Below are positions 31,294 to 39,791 of a stretch of 64,000 bases of DNA, one piece after another. Below the pieces are notes generated by a model that was given only the letters and a program-made list of their open reading frames with translations, was not told the DNA's origin and made no database searches. The first letter of the stretch is position 1; each line of letters begins with the position of its first letter. The position numbers and the translations under genes were made by a program. Source of the stretch: Fibrobacter succinogenes (GTDB lineage: Bacteria > Fibrobacterota > Fibrobacteria > Fibrobacterales > Fibrobacteraceae); contig NZ_CACZDK010000012.1 of the NCBI RefSeq assembly GCF_902779965.1, positions 1-64,000 on the forward strand, in the 5' to 3' direction.

Positions 31294-32343
31294 ATGAAGA
31301 CTATTACAAAATCAATCATTACTATTTCTGCCCTGTCGCTCCTCCTTGCCGGATGTGGCGACGCCAAGAAAGACGCCAAGTCCGAGAAAAAAGTTTCGAC
31401 CATCGAAGAAATCCAGAAGGTTAAAGGCAAGCCCGCCCGCGTCGTGAAAGCAACCACAGTCAAGCTTACCGACGTCCGTGCCTTCAGCGGTACTATCGAA
31501 GGTAGCCAGCAGACGTCTGCAGTAGCAAAACTCGGCGATCCGATTGCCAAAATCAAAGTGCACGTTGGTTCCAAGGTCAAGAAAGACCAGGTTCTCGCTG
31601 AATTCGTATTCACGGGCGACAACACCGGTTACCAGCAAGCAAAAGCCGCCATGGAACTGAACGAAAAGACCCTCGCCCGCACCAAGGAAGTGCAGGCCAA
31701 GGGTGGCGTTTCCCAAAGCACAGTGGACCAGCTCGAAACCCAGATCAGTGTTGCCAAGATGCAATTGGAAGCAGCCCGCCGTGCAACGCTCGTGCTCGCT
31801 CCGTCTTCCGGTACCATTACCGAAGTCAAGCACAAGGTCGGCGAAGTTCCGGGTGTCGGTGGTGCCATGTTCACCATCGCAAACCTCGACAAAGTAATCC
31901 TCAAGCTCAACGTCACAAGTTCCGAAATCGGATTCTTCAAGAAGGGCGCCAAGGCAACAATCGAACTGAACGGCGAAAAGCTCCAAGGCGAAGTGAGCCT
32001 CATCCCGCTCGCCGCAAACCCGATTACGCGTTTCTTCCCGGTCGAAGTCACCTTCAAAAACAAAAATCGTAAACTCCTCCCGGGCATGTACCTCACCACA
32101 AAGATTGACGCCCGTGAAGTTACAGGCGTTACAGTCCCTGTCGAAGCCATTGTCTATAGCAACGGCGTGAACTCGGTCTGGATTGTCGATAACGAAGGCA
32201 AGGCCAAGCGCAAGATTGTGCAACTCGGTGTGCAAACCAAGACCGACATTCAAATCAAGGATGGCCTTAGCGAAGGCGATGTCGTGATGGTCGAAGGCCA
32301 AAACCGCATGAACGATGGCGACAAGGTGCTGATCGTCGAATAA
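31294..32343 (+). CDS. RND periplasmic adaptor (membrane fusion protein), lipoprotein
   Basis: A 349-aa adaptor joining pump and outer-membrane channel. Lipobox LLAGC (Cys near 22) anchors it to the membrane. A lipoyl-like half motif GDPIAKIKVHVGSKVKKDQ lies near 90. A helical hairpin follows (about 110-150) and then the second lipoyl half (VLAPSSGTITEVKHKVGEVP). The beta-barrel domain (KLNVTSSEIGFFKKGAKATI) and the membrane-proximal domain (GLSEGDVVMVEGQNRM) complete the HlyD/AcrA fold. Ribosome site AAGAGGAAG precedes the ATG. It sits between the TolC-like and pump genes with 20-nt gaps, so all three are one operon. Confidence 0.93.
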   Translation: MKTITKSIITISALSLLLAGCGDAKKDAKSEKKVSTIEEIQKVKGKPARVVKATTVKLTDVRAFSGTIEGSQQTSAVAKLGDPIAKIKVHVGSKVKKDQVLAEFVFTGDNTGYQQAKAAMELNEKTLARTKEVQAKGGVSQSTVDQLETQISVAKMQLEAARRATLVLAPSSGTITEVKHKVGEVPGVGGAMFTIANLDKVILKLNVTSSEIGFFKKGAKATIELNGEKLQGEVSLIPLAANPITRFFPVEVTFKNKNRKLLPGMYLTTKIDAREVTGVTVPVEAIVYSNGVNSVWIVDNEGKAKRKIVQLGVQTKTDIQIKDGLSEGDVVMVEGQNRMNDGDKVLIVE

Positions 32344-32363
32344 TCGACACTGGAGTATAGTCA

Positions 32364-35300
32364 ATGATAAAAGCCAGTATCTACAAACCAATCACCATGC
32401 TCATGGTCATCTTGACCGTGGTGGTGTTCGGTCTTTATACTTATTCTATGATGGTGGTGGACTTGATGCCGAAATTCGAAGTCCCCGTGGTTACGGCCAC
32501 CATCATTTACAAGGGTGCAAACCCTGAAGAAATCGAAACCACAATTATCAAGCCGATTGAAGAACAGGTGGAACTCGTGGACGGTATCGACTACGTGCAG
32601 TCCATCTGCTTGGAAAACTACGGCATTATCGTCGCCATGTTCAACATGGGCGTGAACGTGGACGTTGCCGCAAATGACGTGCGTTCCAAGGTGGACCTCG
32701 CCTCTGCGGACTTCCCGGATGCCGTGCAGGCTCCGATTATTTCAAAGGTCGATATTAACGGTGCCGCCATCATGGCAATTTCGTTTACCGGCCCTCTGAA
32801 CTCTACGGAACTCCGCCAGAAAGTCGAAGACGAAATTGAACCGCTCTTCACCTCTGTTTCCGGTGTCGCAAGCGTCGATATCTTCGGTGGTACAACCCGC
32901 CAGATTGCCATCGAAGTCGACAAGGAAAAAATGATGGACCGCGGTGTCGATATCGGCACCATGATGGGCCTTTACGGCATGTCCAACGTTAACCTCCCGA
33001 TTGGTGAAGTTATCGGCAAGCACAAGAACACGTCTGTGCGTACCGCAGGTAAGTTCAAGAACCTCGATGAAATGCGCAATATGGAAATTCCGACGGAAAA
33101 GGGAGTGGTCAAGCTCTCTGAAATTGCCGTCGTGAAAGATACCATCGAAACAATTACATCGACTTCCCGCTTTAACGGCATCAACTCTGTCGCACTGGAT
33201 ATCAAGAAGCGTTCCGACGCAAACGTCGTGGAAGTTTCCAGAGGCGTGCTCAAGCGTTTGGAAGAAGTCAACAAGACTCTCCCGGAAGGCTTCAAGCTCA
33301 CGCTCATTTACGACAAGTCCGAAGCTGTGAACGAATCCATCGATAACGTTATTCAAAACATCATTATCGCCATCGTGCTTACCGCCGCCCTCTTGCTCTT
33401 GTTCCTCGGCAAGTTCTCCACGATGATTATCGCAGCCCTCACGATGCCGATTTCTGTGATTGGCGCTTTCACGCTCATGTACTTCGCAGGCTTTGGCATC
33501 AACATGATGTCCCTCATGGCTCTTTCGAGTTCCGTGGGGCTGTTGGTGACGAACTCCATCGTCGTGCTTGAAAACATCAACAGCAAGTTGAACCAAGGCC
33601 TTGACCCGAAGGAAGCCGCCTATAAGGGCACCTCCGAAATCATGATTGCCATCATGGCATCAACACTCACCAACGTCTGCGTGTTCGTGCCTATCGCATT
33701 CATGAAGTCCATCGTAGGTATCTTCTTTAGAACATTCGGTATGACCATGGTGTTTGCAACGTTCGTGTCGCTCCTCGTGACATTTACGCTTACACCGCTT
33801 ATGGCTGCCTACTTGTTCAAGGGTAAAAAGAAAGACGAAAACGGAAACATCATCGAAGAAAAGCCAGGCATTATCGAATCCGCTCTTGGTATTTTCCCGA
33901 AAATTTTGAACGGTTTCCGTTTTGTCTATTTGAAGATGCTTGGATTCTGCCTTTCTGTTCCGGGCGTGATTTTCCAAGTTGTAGCACTAGTCCTTACTCT
34001 CATGCTCGTCGCAAACCTCGCCAAGAACAACTTGACCGTTGAACTTACCCCGAGACAAGACCAAGGCATGATGAGCATCAAGCTCGAAATGCCCGTAGGT
34101 ACGAATATCGAAACGACCGACAGTGTCGCACGCATTATCGAATCCCGCGTCAAGGATATTCCTGAAATTGTTCACTACAGCATGAACGTGGGTGGTTCCA
34201 ACGGCTTTACGACCGTAAACCAGGCTACCATGCGTGTAAGGCTCTTGAAGGACTGGGAAAAGAAGAAAATGAAGGACTGGAAGGGCAGACATCGCAGCAC
34301 CGACGAAATCGTCGATTCCATCCGCCCGTACCTCGCCAATATTCCTGATGCCTACATTTCCGTGAAATCCACCTCCGCCTCTGAAATGCAGAACAACTCC
34401 GCCGGTGACGTGGTGCTCGAAGTGAGCGGTCTCCATGCAGACTCCGTGATTAAGGCTTCTCAAATCGTCCTTGACCGCGTCAAGGAAAAGATTGACGGTA
34501 TCGTGGATATCAAGACAAGTTACGAAGCCGGTAAGCCGGAAATCCGCTTGGTTCCGAATCGTGCAGCACTTGCCGACTACGGTGTAACGCTAGAAACCGT
34601 CGCAAACTACAACTACATCGCAGTGAACGGTTTCGAAGCAGGACAATATACCGAAGACGGTGAAGAATACGACGTTTATGTGCGCTTGATGGAAAAGGAT
34701 AGACAGAGCCATGCCGACATCGAAGACTTGCCTGTCAAGACGCCAAAGGGCTACGTAAGTGCAAGTGAGCTCTTCCACATCGAAGATGGTGCAGGTCCGA
34801 CGCGTATTGACCGTAAGCGCAAGATGAGACGTGTTGACGTTTCGATGAACTTGCTCCCGGGCCACACGACCGGTGAAATCATGGGCAAGCTTGGCGAACT
34901 TACTGCAAGCATGAAGGACGAACTCCCGGAAGGCATCACGTTCAGCTTCGGTGGTAACGCCGACATGCAGAACGACATGCAGAAGGAATTCATGACGGCA
35001 ATCGTGATGGCAATTCTCCTCACCTATATCTTGCTGATAGCTCTCCTCGAAAGCTTTGCCCAGCCGTTCATTATCATGACAACCATCCCGATGGGCGCTA
35101 TTGGCGTGCTCCTCGCCCTTATCTTTACCGGCAAGGCACTCTCCATGATTGCCCTCATGGCTATCGTGATGTTGATTGGTGTGGTGGTGAACAACGCTAT
35201 TCTTTTGCTCGACGAAGCAAACCGTCTGTTGCGTAGTGGAAGCATGGGCCGCCGTTCGGCAGTGTTGACCGCAGCAAAGTCCAAGTTCCAGCCGATCATG

Positions 35301-35528
35301 CTTGCAACGCTTGCATCCGTGATTGCACAGCTTCCGCTGGCATTTGCTCTCGGTGGTAACGTGGCCGCCATGACGCAGCCGATGGGTATCGCCTCTGTGG
35401 GTGGTTTGATTGTGTCCGCAGTGCTTACCATGTTCCTTGTGCCGACATTCTTCTGGCTCCCGAACGCCCTCTTTAGCAAGGCAAAGAAAGGCGCCAGCAA
35501 AGTCAAGGCAAAGTTCAGCAAGGCATAA
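32364..35528 (+). CDS. RND efflux pump (AcrB/HAE family) lacking TM4 aspartates
   Basis: A 1054-aa inner-membrane pump with 12 predicted helices and two large periplasmic loops, normal length. N-terminal helix MLMVILTVVVFGLYTYSMMV; porter motif IYKGANPEEIETTIIKPIEEQ; the second half begins near 530. In TM4 the family has one or two aspartates (VDD or VDN before (A/S)IVVLEN), the proton relay. Here the sequence is LLVTNSIVVLENI, with Thr396-Asn397 in their place. TM10 reads GVVVNNAILLLDEAN, as in many HAE-type pumps without the AcrB Lys. How transport is energised is therefore unclear. Cargo unknown. A terminator follows 24 nt after the stop. Confidence 0.93.
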   Translation: MIKASIYKPITMLMVILTVVVFGLYTYSMMVVDLMPKFEVPVVTATIIYKGANPEEIETTIIKPIEEQVELVDGIDYVQSICLENYGIIVAMFNMGVNVDVAANDVRSKVDLASADFPDAVQAPIISKVDINGAAIMAISFTGPLNSTELRQKVEDEIEPLFTSVSGVASVDIFGGTTRQIAIEVDKEKMMDRGVDIGTMMGLYGMSNVNLPIGEVIGKHKNTSVRTAGKFKNLDEMRNMEIPTEKGVVKLSEIAVVKDTIETITSTSRFNGINSVALDIKKRSDANVVEVSRGVLKRLEEVNKTLPEGFKLTLIYDKSEAVNESIDNVIQNIIIAIVLTAALLLLFLGKFSTMIIAALTMPISVIGAFTLMYFAGFGINMMSLMALSSSVGLLVTNSIVVLENINSKLNQGLDPKEAAYKGTSEIMIAIMASTLTNVCVFVPIAFMKSIVGIFFRTFGMTMVFATFVSLLVTFTLTPLMAAYLFKGKKKDENGNIIEEKPGIIESALGIFPKILNGFRFVYLKMLGFCLSVPGVIFQVVALVLTLMLVANLAKNNLTVELTPRQDQGMMSIKLEMPVGTNIETTDSVARIIESRVKDIPEIVHYSMNVGGSNGFTTVNQATMRVRLLKDWEKKKMKDWKGRHRSTDEIVDSIRPYLANIPDAYISVKSTSASEMQNNSAGDVVLEVSGLHADSVIKASQIVLDRVKEKIDGIVDIKTSYEAGKPEIRLVPNRAALADYGVTLETVANYNYIAVNGFEAGQYTEDGEEYDVYVRLMEKDRQSHADIEDLPVKTPKGYVSASELFHIEDGAGPTRIDRKRKMRRVDVSMNLLPGHTTGEIMGKLGELTASMKDELPEGITFSFGGNADMQNDMQKEFMTAIVMAILLTYILLIALLESFAQPFIIMTTIPMGAIGVLLALIFTGKALSMIALMAIVMLIGVVVNNAILLLDEANRLLRSGSMGRRSAVLTAAKSKFQPIMLATLASVIAQLPLAFALGGNVAAMTQPMGIASVGGLIVSAVLTMFLVPTFFWLPNALFSKAKKGASKVKAKFSKA

Positions 35529-35552
35529 TTAAATTTCATTAGACAACTCCGC

Positions 35553-35580
35553 AAAGTCCCCCACCCGGGGGACTTTTTTT
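35553..35580 (+). terminator. Intrinsic terminator of the RND operon
   Basis: AAGTCCCCC/GGGGGACTT with loop ACCC, followed by TTTTTTT. Confidence 0.92.
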
Positions 35581-35586
35581 GTGCAG

Positions 35587-35693
35587 TGTCATCCTGAACA
35601 AAGCCCGTAAGGGCGACGTGAAGGATCCAGTTAAGCTTTGATTTTTCACAACAAGAAATTACTGGATCCTTCCCCCTTCGGTGTCAGGATGAC
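35587..35693. repeat. About 107-bp inverted pair of GTCATCC...GGATCC repeats
   Basis: The left end GTCATCCTGA (from 35588) and right end TCAGGATGAC (to 35693) are perfect inverted repeats. Internally AAGGATCCAG (35621-35630) and CTGGATCCTT (35662-35671) are a second inverted pair. The centre holds an AT-rich TTAAGCTTTG-type spacer. This is the most complete copy of the family and has the form of a small non-autonomous inverted-repeat element. Confidence 0.65.
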
Positions 35694-35773
35694 TTTACGG
35701 CACTTTGCAAACCATAGGTTGCAAAATTTTCAGAAAATAGATTTTTGAGATTTTTTCTTTGTATTTTACGGGG

Positions 35774-37045
35774 ATGAATCAAATAAACTTGTCTAAAAAA
35801 TGGTGCCAGAGAAACGGAATTGCAATCATAGACTGGGATTGCAATAGAGAATGCGCCGAAACATGCGCAGCACCTATGAAAGTTGCAGTTTCGAACGCAA
35901 GTGACGAACTTTTGCTGGAAAAAATTCGATTTGCAACACAAAAGTGCGTCATCCCCGAAGAGCACTCCCCTGCGGAAATCCGGCTTATGCACAGCAATGC
36001 CGAAAACATTGACGATGAAGATTTGCTCAAGCATATCAAGCAGTTGGACGCATCGCGCAACACGTCTTGGGAATCAGAGCCCATTGTGAATTTCGTCAAT
36101 AGCCTTATCGTCAAGGCGCTCCAGAAAAAAGCAACCGATATTCACCTTGAACCGACGGCCGACTCGCTCCGAGTGCGGTTCCGCATTGACGGACTTTTAA
36201 CGGAATACCGTTCGTTTCCGCAATGGCTAGCCGAACCCGTTTTGATTCGCTTGAAAGTCATGGCAAATGTCGATATCACGGAGCGCCGATTGCCGCACGA
36301 CGGGAGTTTTGCATTTGAAGATTTTCGCGAAAAAGTGAACGTGCGCTTAAGTACCATTCCCGTAAACAACGGCGAAAAATGTGTTTTGCGATTGCTCCCC
36401 GCAAACGATTCTGCACAAACGCTCGACAATCTAGACTTTAGCGAAAAGACGTTACAAGCCCTCCGACGCATTTTCAACGCTCCGCAAGGATTATTCTTGG
36501 TCACTGGCCCTACAGGCAGCGGCAAAACTACAACTCTTTACGCAGGCCTCCGCGAAATCATCCAGCGGAAAATCAACGTCACAACAATCGAAGACCCTGT
36601 TGAATACGAGCTTCGCGGCGCCAATCAAGTTCCCGTAAATGAAAAATGCGGTTTCACATTCGCCGTTGCATTGCGTTCTATTTTACGCCAGGATCCCGAC
36701 GTGATTTTCGTTGGCGAAATACGTGATGCAGAAACTGCACAAATTGCAATTCGAGCCGCACAAACAGGGCATTTGGTTTTAAGCACCCTGCACACGAACA
36801 GCGCCAAAGGCGCAGCACCACGCTTAATTGATCTCGGCATTTCTCAAAGTATTTTAAACGAAACCTTGCTCGGCGTTTTCGCTCAGCGCCTCGTGCGGAA
36901 AATTGATAAAGGCAGAACCATCGTCTGCGAATTGCTGTTACCAAGCGGCACCTACGCCGACGGCACCATGCAAGAAAATGCACAAAGACTCGTAGAAACC
37001 GGCATCACCCATCAAGAAGAAATAGATAGAGTCATGGGGAGATAG
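35774..37045 (+). CDS. GspE/PilB-like secretion ATPase, orphan
   Basis: A 423-aa ATPase of the type II secretion/type IV pilus family. An ATG at 35774 was preferred to a TTG 15 nt upstream. N-terminal about 100 residues are short and Cys-containing (CNRECAETCAAPMK). Then the family core: IVKALQKKATDIHLEPTADSLRVRFRIDG, Walker A TGPTGSGKTTTLYAGL near 235, the Asp box TTIEDPVEYEL, Walker B LRQDPDVIFVGEIRDAETA, and the His box GHLVLSTLHTN. It lacks the C-terminal zinc-binding cysteines seen in many GspE proteins. No gspD/F/G or pil genes are nearby, so partner proteins must be encoded elsewhere. Downstream lie a repeat and a heptamer array. Confidence 0.9.
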   Translation: MNQINLSKKWCQRNGIAIIDWDCNRECAETCAAPMKVAVSNASDELLLEKIRFATQKCVIPEEHSPAEIRLMHSNAENIDDEDLLKHIKQLDASRNTSWESEPIVNFVNSLIVKALQKKATDIHLEPTADSLRVRFRIDGLLTEYRSFPQWLAEPVLIRLKVMANVDITERRLPHDGSFAFEDFREKVNVRLSTIPVNNGEKCVLRLLPANDSAQTLDNLDFSEKTLQALRRIFNAPQGLFLVTGPTGSGKTTTLYAGLREIIQRKINVTTIEDPVEYELRGANQVPVNEKCGFTFAVALRSILRQDPDVIFVGEIRDAETAQIAIRAAQTGHLVLSTLHTNSAKGAAPRLIDLGISQSILNETLLGVFAQRLVRKIDKGRTIVCELLLPSGTYADGTMQENAQRLVETGITHQEEIDRVMGR

Positions 37046-37070
37046 TAAGCAAAGCTGAAGGATTCTTCAC

Positions 37071-37101
37071 TGGATCCCCTCAGCTTCGCTTCGAGGATGA
37101 C
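37071..37101. repeat. GTCATCC...GGATCC repeat, reverse copy
   Basis: TGGATCCCCTCAGCTTCGCT then TCGAGGATGAC, nearly identical to the copy at 27212-27242. Confidence 0.65.
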
Positions 37102-37105
37102 GATT

Positions 37106-37140
37106 CCTAACCACCAACCACTAACCACTTCCTACTAACC
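37106..37140. repeat. Heptamer array between convergent genes
   Basis: On the minus strand: TAGGAAG, TGGTTAG, TGGTTGG, TGGTTAG. It lies between the GspE-like stop and the primase stop. Confidence 0.7.
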
Positions 37141-37145
37141 CAAGT

Positions 37146-38297
37146 TCACTTCTTCCCGCCGAACCACGAATTAATATCGTCGCCTTCTTTCATGGAAAAA
37201 TTAAGGTTTTCAAGACCTTCGCCAAGTACAATCGTACGAATACCAGCTTGTTCAAAAACAGATTGCAAGTATTCTGTACCACTGCGGCCCGCTTCATCTT
37301 TGTCCAAACAAAGCATAACATTTTTATTTTTGAAAAGCGGGAGCCATTCGGTCTTGAACGAGCGAACACCGGGAATGCCAATAGCAGCAATATTTTGTCC
37401 TAAAAACGTAAGCGTATCAATAACGCCCTCGCACAAATAAACCCAGCCCGGTTTTTGATCAAGAACAGAAACATTGTACGGATACGGAACAGTCCCGCGC
37501 AAATTCAATTCCTTGGGAACAACGGAGCTATTAATAGCTCGCGCCTGAAAATAAAACGAACGGCGTTTTGCATCGAGGTAAGGGAAAAACAGCGGATGTT
37601 TGTAATACCTCAAATTTCCATTTTCATTGAAAAGCCCTACATACTTGAGGACTTCCAAATCGTAGGTTTCTTTGAGCTTATCGCTAATCGCACCATAATC
37701 CGTAATCGTGCGCAAAAGCATCTTATCCCAAATCGGCTTGTATATGCGGCGGCGAGCCAAGTATGCCGCAGCTGGAGTCCTATCGATAGGACTCAACATT
37801 TTCAAGAACGAAAGGATGATTTTCTTGCGTTCATCTTCACTCACAATCTCTTTGGCTGGCTCAGGTGAATGATATTCCAGAGCTGCTTCGCGCACCGCCA
37901 TTTTCGCCACAAGCGTGGCATTTTGCGCTGTCGTATGAACCTGCGCCGGAGCAACTGCAGGCGAAATATTCGGTGCCGCATGATTTTGCATCGGCAATTT
38001 TGCACCCGACACCAAAAATCCATACGTTTCCTTGAGCCAGTTCAAAGCCTCTAAAAAGGAACAATTCTTGACAATCTGAACAAGCGAAATCACATCACCG
38101 CGAACATCGTCACAAACCCAGCAACGGAATGTTCCACGTTCTTCAGAAAAAGAAACCGAAGGCGTTCTATCGCCATGAGAATGGCGCGTTGGGAAAAAGC
38201 AACGGCAACGATTACGCACCACAGGTATGCCTAAGTCCACAGCGACCTTCGTAATCGAGAGTGCAGCCTTAAATTGTTTGAGTTCCTCTTCTGTCAT
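37146..38297 (-). CDS. Short DnaG-like primase (CHC2 zinc finger and Toprim)
   Basis: A 383-aa DnaG-type primase. An ATG at 38297 was chosen because the frame upstream overlaps the divergent murB gene and encodes nothing recognisable. Residues 28-68 are a CHC2-like zinc finger: CRCFFPTRHSHGDRTPS followed by FRCWVCDDVRGDVISLV. A Pro/Ala/Gln-rich linker (about 95-150) leads to an RNA-polymerase-like core (AAAYLARRRIYKPIWDKMLL). Toprim motifs are YLCEGVIDTLTF, with the acidic Glu, and MLCLDKDEAGR, with the metal-binding Asp pair. The helicase-binding C-terminal domain of DnaG (about 150-200 residues) is absent. It could be a phage-type or second primase; no phage genes are nearby. Confidence 0.8.
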   Translation of the reverse strand: MTEEELKQFKAALSITKVAVDLGIPVVRNRCRCFFPTRHSHGDRTPSVSFSEERGTFRCWVCDDVRGDVISLVQIVKNCSFLEALNWLKETYGFLVSGAKLPMQNHAAPNISPAVAPAQVHTTAQNATLVAKMAVREAALEYHSPEPAKEIVSEDERKKIILSFLKMLSPIDRTPAAAYLARRRIYKPIWDKMLLRTITDYGAISDKLKETYDLEVLKYVGLFNENGNLRYYKHPLFFPYLDAKRRSFYFQARAINSSVVPKELNLRGTVPYPYNVSVLDQKPGWVYLCEGVIDTLTFLGQNIAAIGIPGVRSFKTEWLPLFKNKNVMLCLDKDEAGRSGTEYLQSVFEQAGIRTIVLGEGLENLNFSMKEGDDINSWFGGKK

Positions 38298-38324
38298 TGC
38301 ACAAAGAATATATATATTTTCGTC

Positions 38325-39260
38325 ATGATTATTCTCGAAAATGTACCGATGAGCGAGCGCACATCCTTTAAAGTAGGCGGTCCCGCAAAATATTTTGTTA
38401 AAGCAGAATCTGTTGATGATATAAAAGAAGCCATTCAGTTTGCAAAAGAACATTCTCTTCCAAACTTCATTCTTGGGAAAGGCTCCAATTTGCTCGTGTC
38501 TGACCGCGGATTCAACGGCGTTATCATCCAGCTCGGTAAATTTTTCTCGGAAATTACGAACATTGGCAACGGAAAAATTCGCGCCAAAGGCGCCACCCCG
38601 CTCGCTCGCCTCGCCCGCTATTCGATTAACGAAGGCCTTGCCGGAATTCACAAACTGGCAGGCATTCCAGGAAGTCTCGGAGGCGCCATTTACATGAACG
38701 CAGGCGCTTACGGTCAAGATGTTTCGCAAACTTGCATAGAAGTCGAAACGATTGATGCCGACGGCAACTTGCACAAGCGCGCCGCACAAGAATGCGCGTT
38801 CGGTTACCGCCACAGCGTTTTCCAAGAGCTAGCGACTTCCGCAGCTTCAGCAGAAAGCGCCGAAACCATTCTCGCCGCCACATTCCAACTCACGCCCGCC
38901 CAAGAGTTCGGCAAAACAGCAAAAGACCTTGAAGCCGAAATGCAAGAATGCATGACAAAGCGTCGCAATTCGCAGCCGCTCTCCATGCCGAACGCCGGCA
39001 GTACATTCAAGCGCCTCGACGCAGGCGCTGCAGCCACACCCACGCAAATCGCACCAGGTTACTACATAGAACAAGCCGGACTAAAAGGTTTCCGCATTGG
39101 AGGAGCCGAAGTCAGCCAAGTCCATGCAAACTTTATCGTAAATGCCGGTGGCGCCACAGCTGCAGATATCAAAGCGCTTAGCGAACACGTTCAAAAAGTC
39201 GTCGCCGAAAAATTCAACATTCAATTAAAACGCGAAATTATTCTGCTCGGAGAATTTTAA
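38325..39260 (+). CDS. murB: UDP-N-acetylenolpyruvoylglucosamine reductase
   Basis: A 311-aa flavoenzyme of peptidoglycan precursor synthesis, reducing the enolpyruvyl group of UDP-GlcNAc-enolpyruvate with NADPH. FAD-binding blocks are TSFKVGGPAKYFVKAES and LGKGSNLLVSDRGFNGVIIQ. LAGIPGSLGGAIYMNAGAYGQD and ECAFGYRHSVFQ follow, then PLSMPNAGSTFKRL with the proton-donor Ser. The C-terminal VHANFIVNAGGATAADI is also typical. The length and the AGSTF motif fit the shorter type II MurB. The start at 38325 follows the first family residues; upstream frame overlaps the primase gene. A small Ala/Ser-rich insert (SAASAESAET, near 175) is present. No mur genes adjoin it. Confidence 0.95.
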   Translation: MIILENVPMSERTSFKVGGPAKYFVKAESVDDIKEAIQFAKEHSLPNFILGKGSNLLVSDRGFNGVIIQLGKFFSEITNIGNGKIRAKGATPLARLARYSINEGLAGIHKLAGIPGSLGGAIYMNAGAYGQDVSQTCIEVETIDADGNLHKRAAQECAFGYRHSVFQELATSAASAESAETILAATFQLTPAQEFGKTAKDLEAEMQECMTKRRNSQPLSMPNAGSTFKRLDAGAAATPTQIAPGYYIEQAGLKGFRIGGAEVSQVHANFIVNAGGATAADIKALSEHVQKVVAEKFNIQLKREIILLGEF

Positions 39261-39351
39261 AGATAGTTGCCCCAAAGAAAGCCAAAATATTACAGGAAAC
39301 TCTTTTTCATACCGCTAATGGTACTATCGGGGATTTATTCCCCACAAATAT

Positions 39352-39765
39352 TTAACTAGCAGAGGGAAGTGGGTCAAACTTGTTCAAAATCTTTACGACA
39401 AGCACGTAAACTGAGCCGCCGATAAATCCACCAAGAGAATCCGCAATCAAGTCCATCGCATCGCAGCTACGGCCTTCCACAAACAACTGGTGGTATTCGT
39501 CCGTGCAACCATACGCAAGTGCCAAGAGCATCACTATTACAACCTTGAGCCACGGCTTTATAGACCACTGACCGCGAGCCCACCACATGCAAAAGCAACC
39601 CGCCAATGTGGCGTATTCGCAAGTATGCGCAAGCTTATCCCACACATGCGGGAAATCTTCCAGCTCCGCAGAAGTCATCGACGAAAGCTTGAATATAATC
39701 GCCATGCAAAGGATGGCCGGTACTTTTCTGAAAAACGGATACTTGTCAAATAACGATTCAAACAT
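39352..39765 (-). CDS. VanZ-like membrane protein
   Basis: A 137-aa inner-membrane protein with four hydrophobic segments. The family signature is visible: a first helix followed by a polar stretch, DKLAHTCEYATLAGCF (the conserved Asp-Lys and His-x2-Glu), and YGCTDEYHQLFVEGRSCDAMDLIADSLGG, the EYHQxF...R...D...D block. VanZ-like proteins are named after a teicoplanin-resistance protein, but most homologues have no known resistance role. The gene stands alone between murB and the FecR gene. Confidence 0.88.
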   Translation of the reverse strand: MFESLFDKYPFFRKVPAILCMAIIFKLSSMTSAELEDFPHVWDKLAHTCEYATLAGCFCMWWARGQWSIKPWLKVVIVMLLALAYGCTDEYHQLFVEGRSCDAMDLIADSLGGFIGGSVYVLVVKILNKFDPLPSAS

Positions 39766-39791
39766 GCGCCCAAATTTAGCTTTTTAAAAAG

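Noticed and set aside
31312-32391. Minus-strand open frame opposite the RND adaptor gene
   Set aside because: Antisense shadow of a well-supported operon gene.
35774-38297. Prophage or integrative element
   Set aside because: A primase and a secretion-type ATPase are adjacent, but no integrase, structural, lysis or att-like sequences accompany them.
38298-38825. N-terminal extension of the primase frame
   Set aside because: The extra residues overlap murB on the other strand and show no domain; the ATG at 38297 starts the zinc-finger protein.
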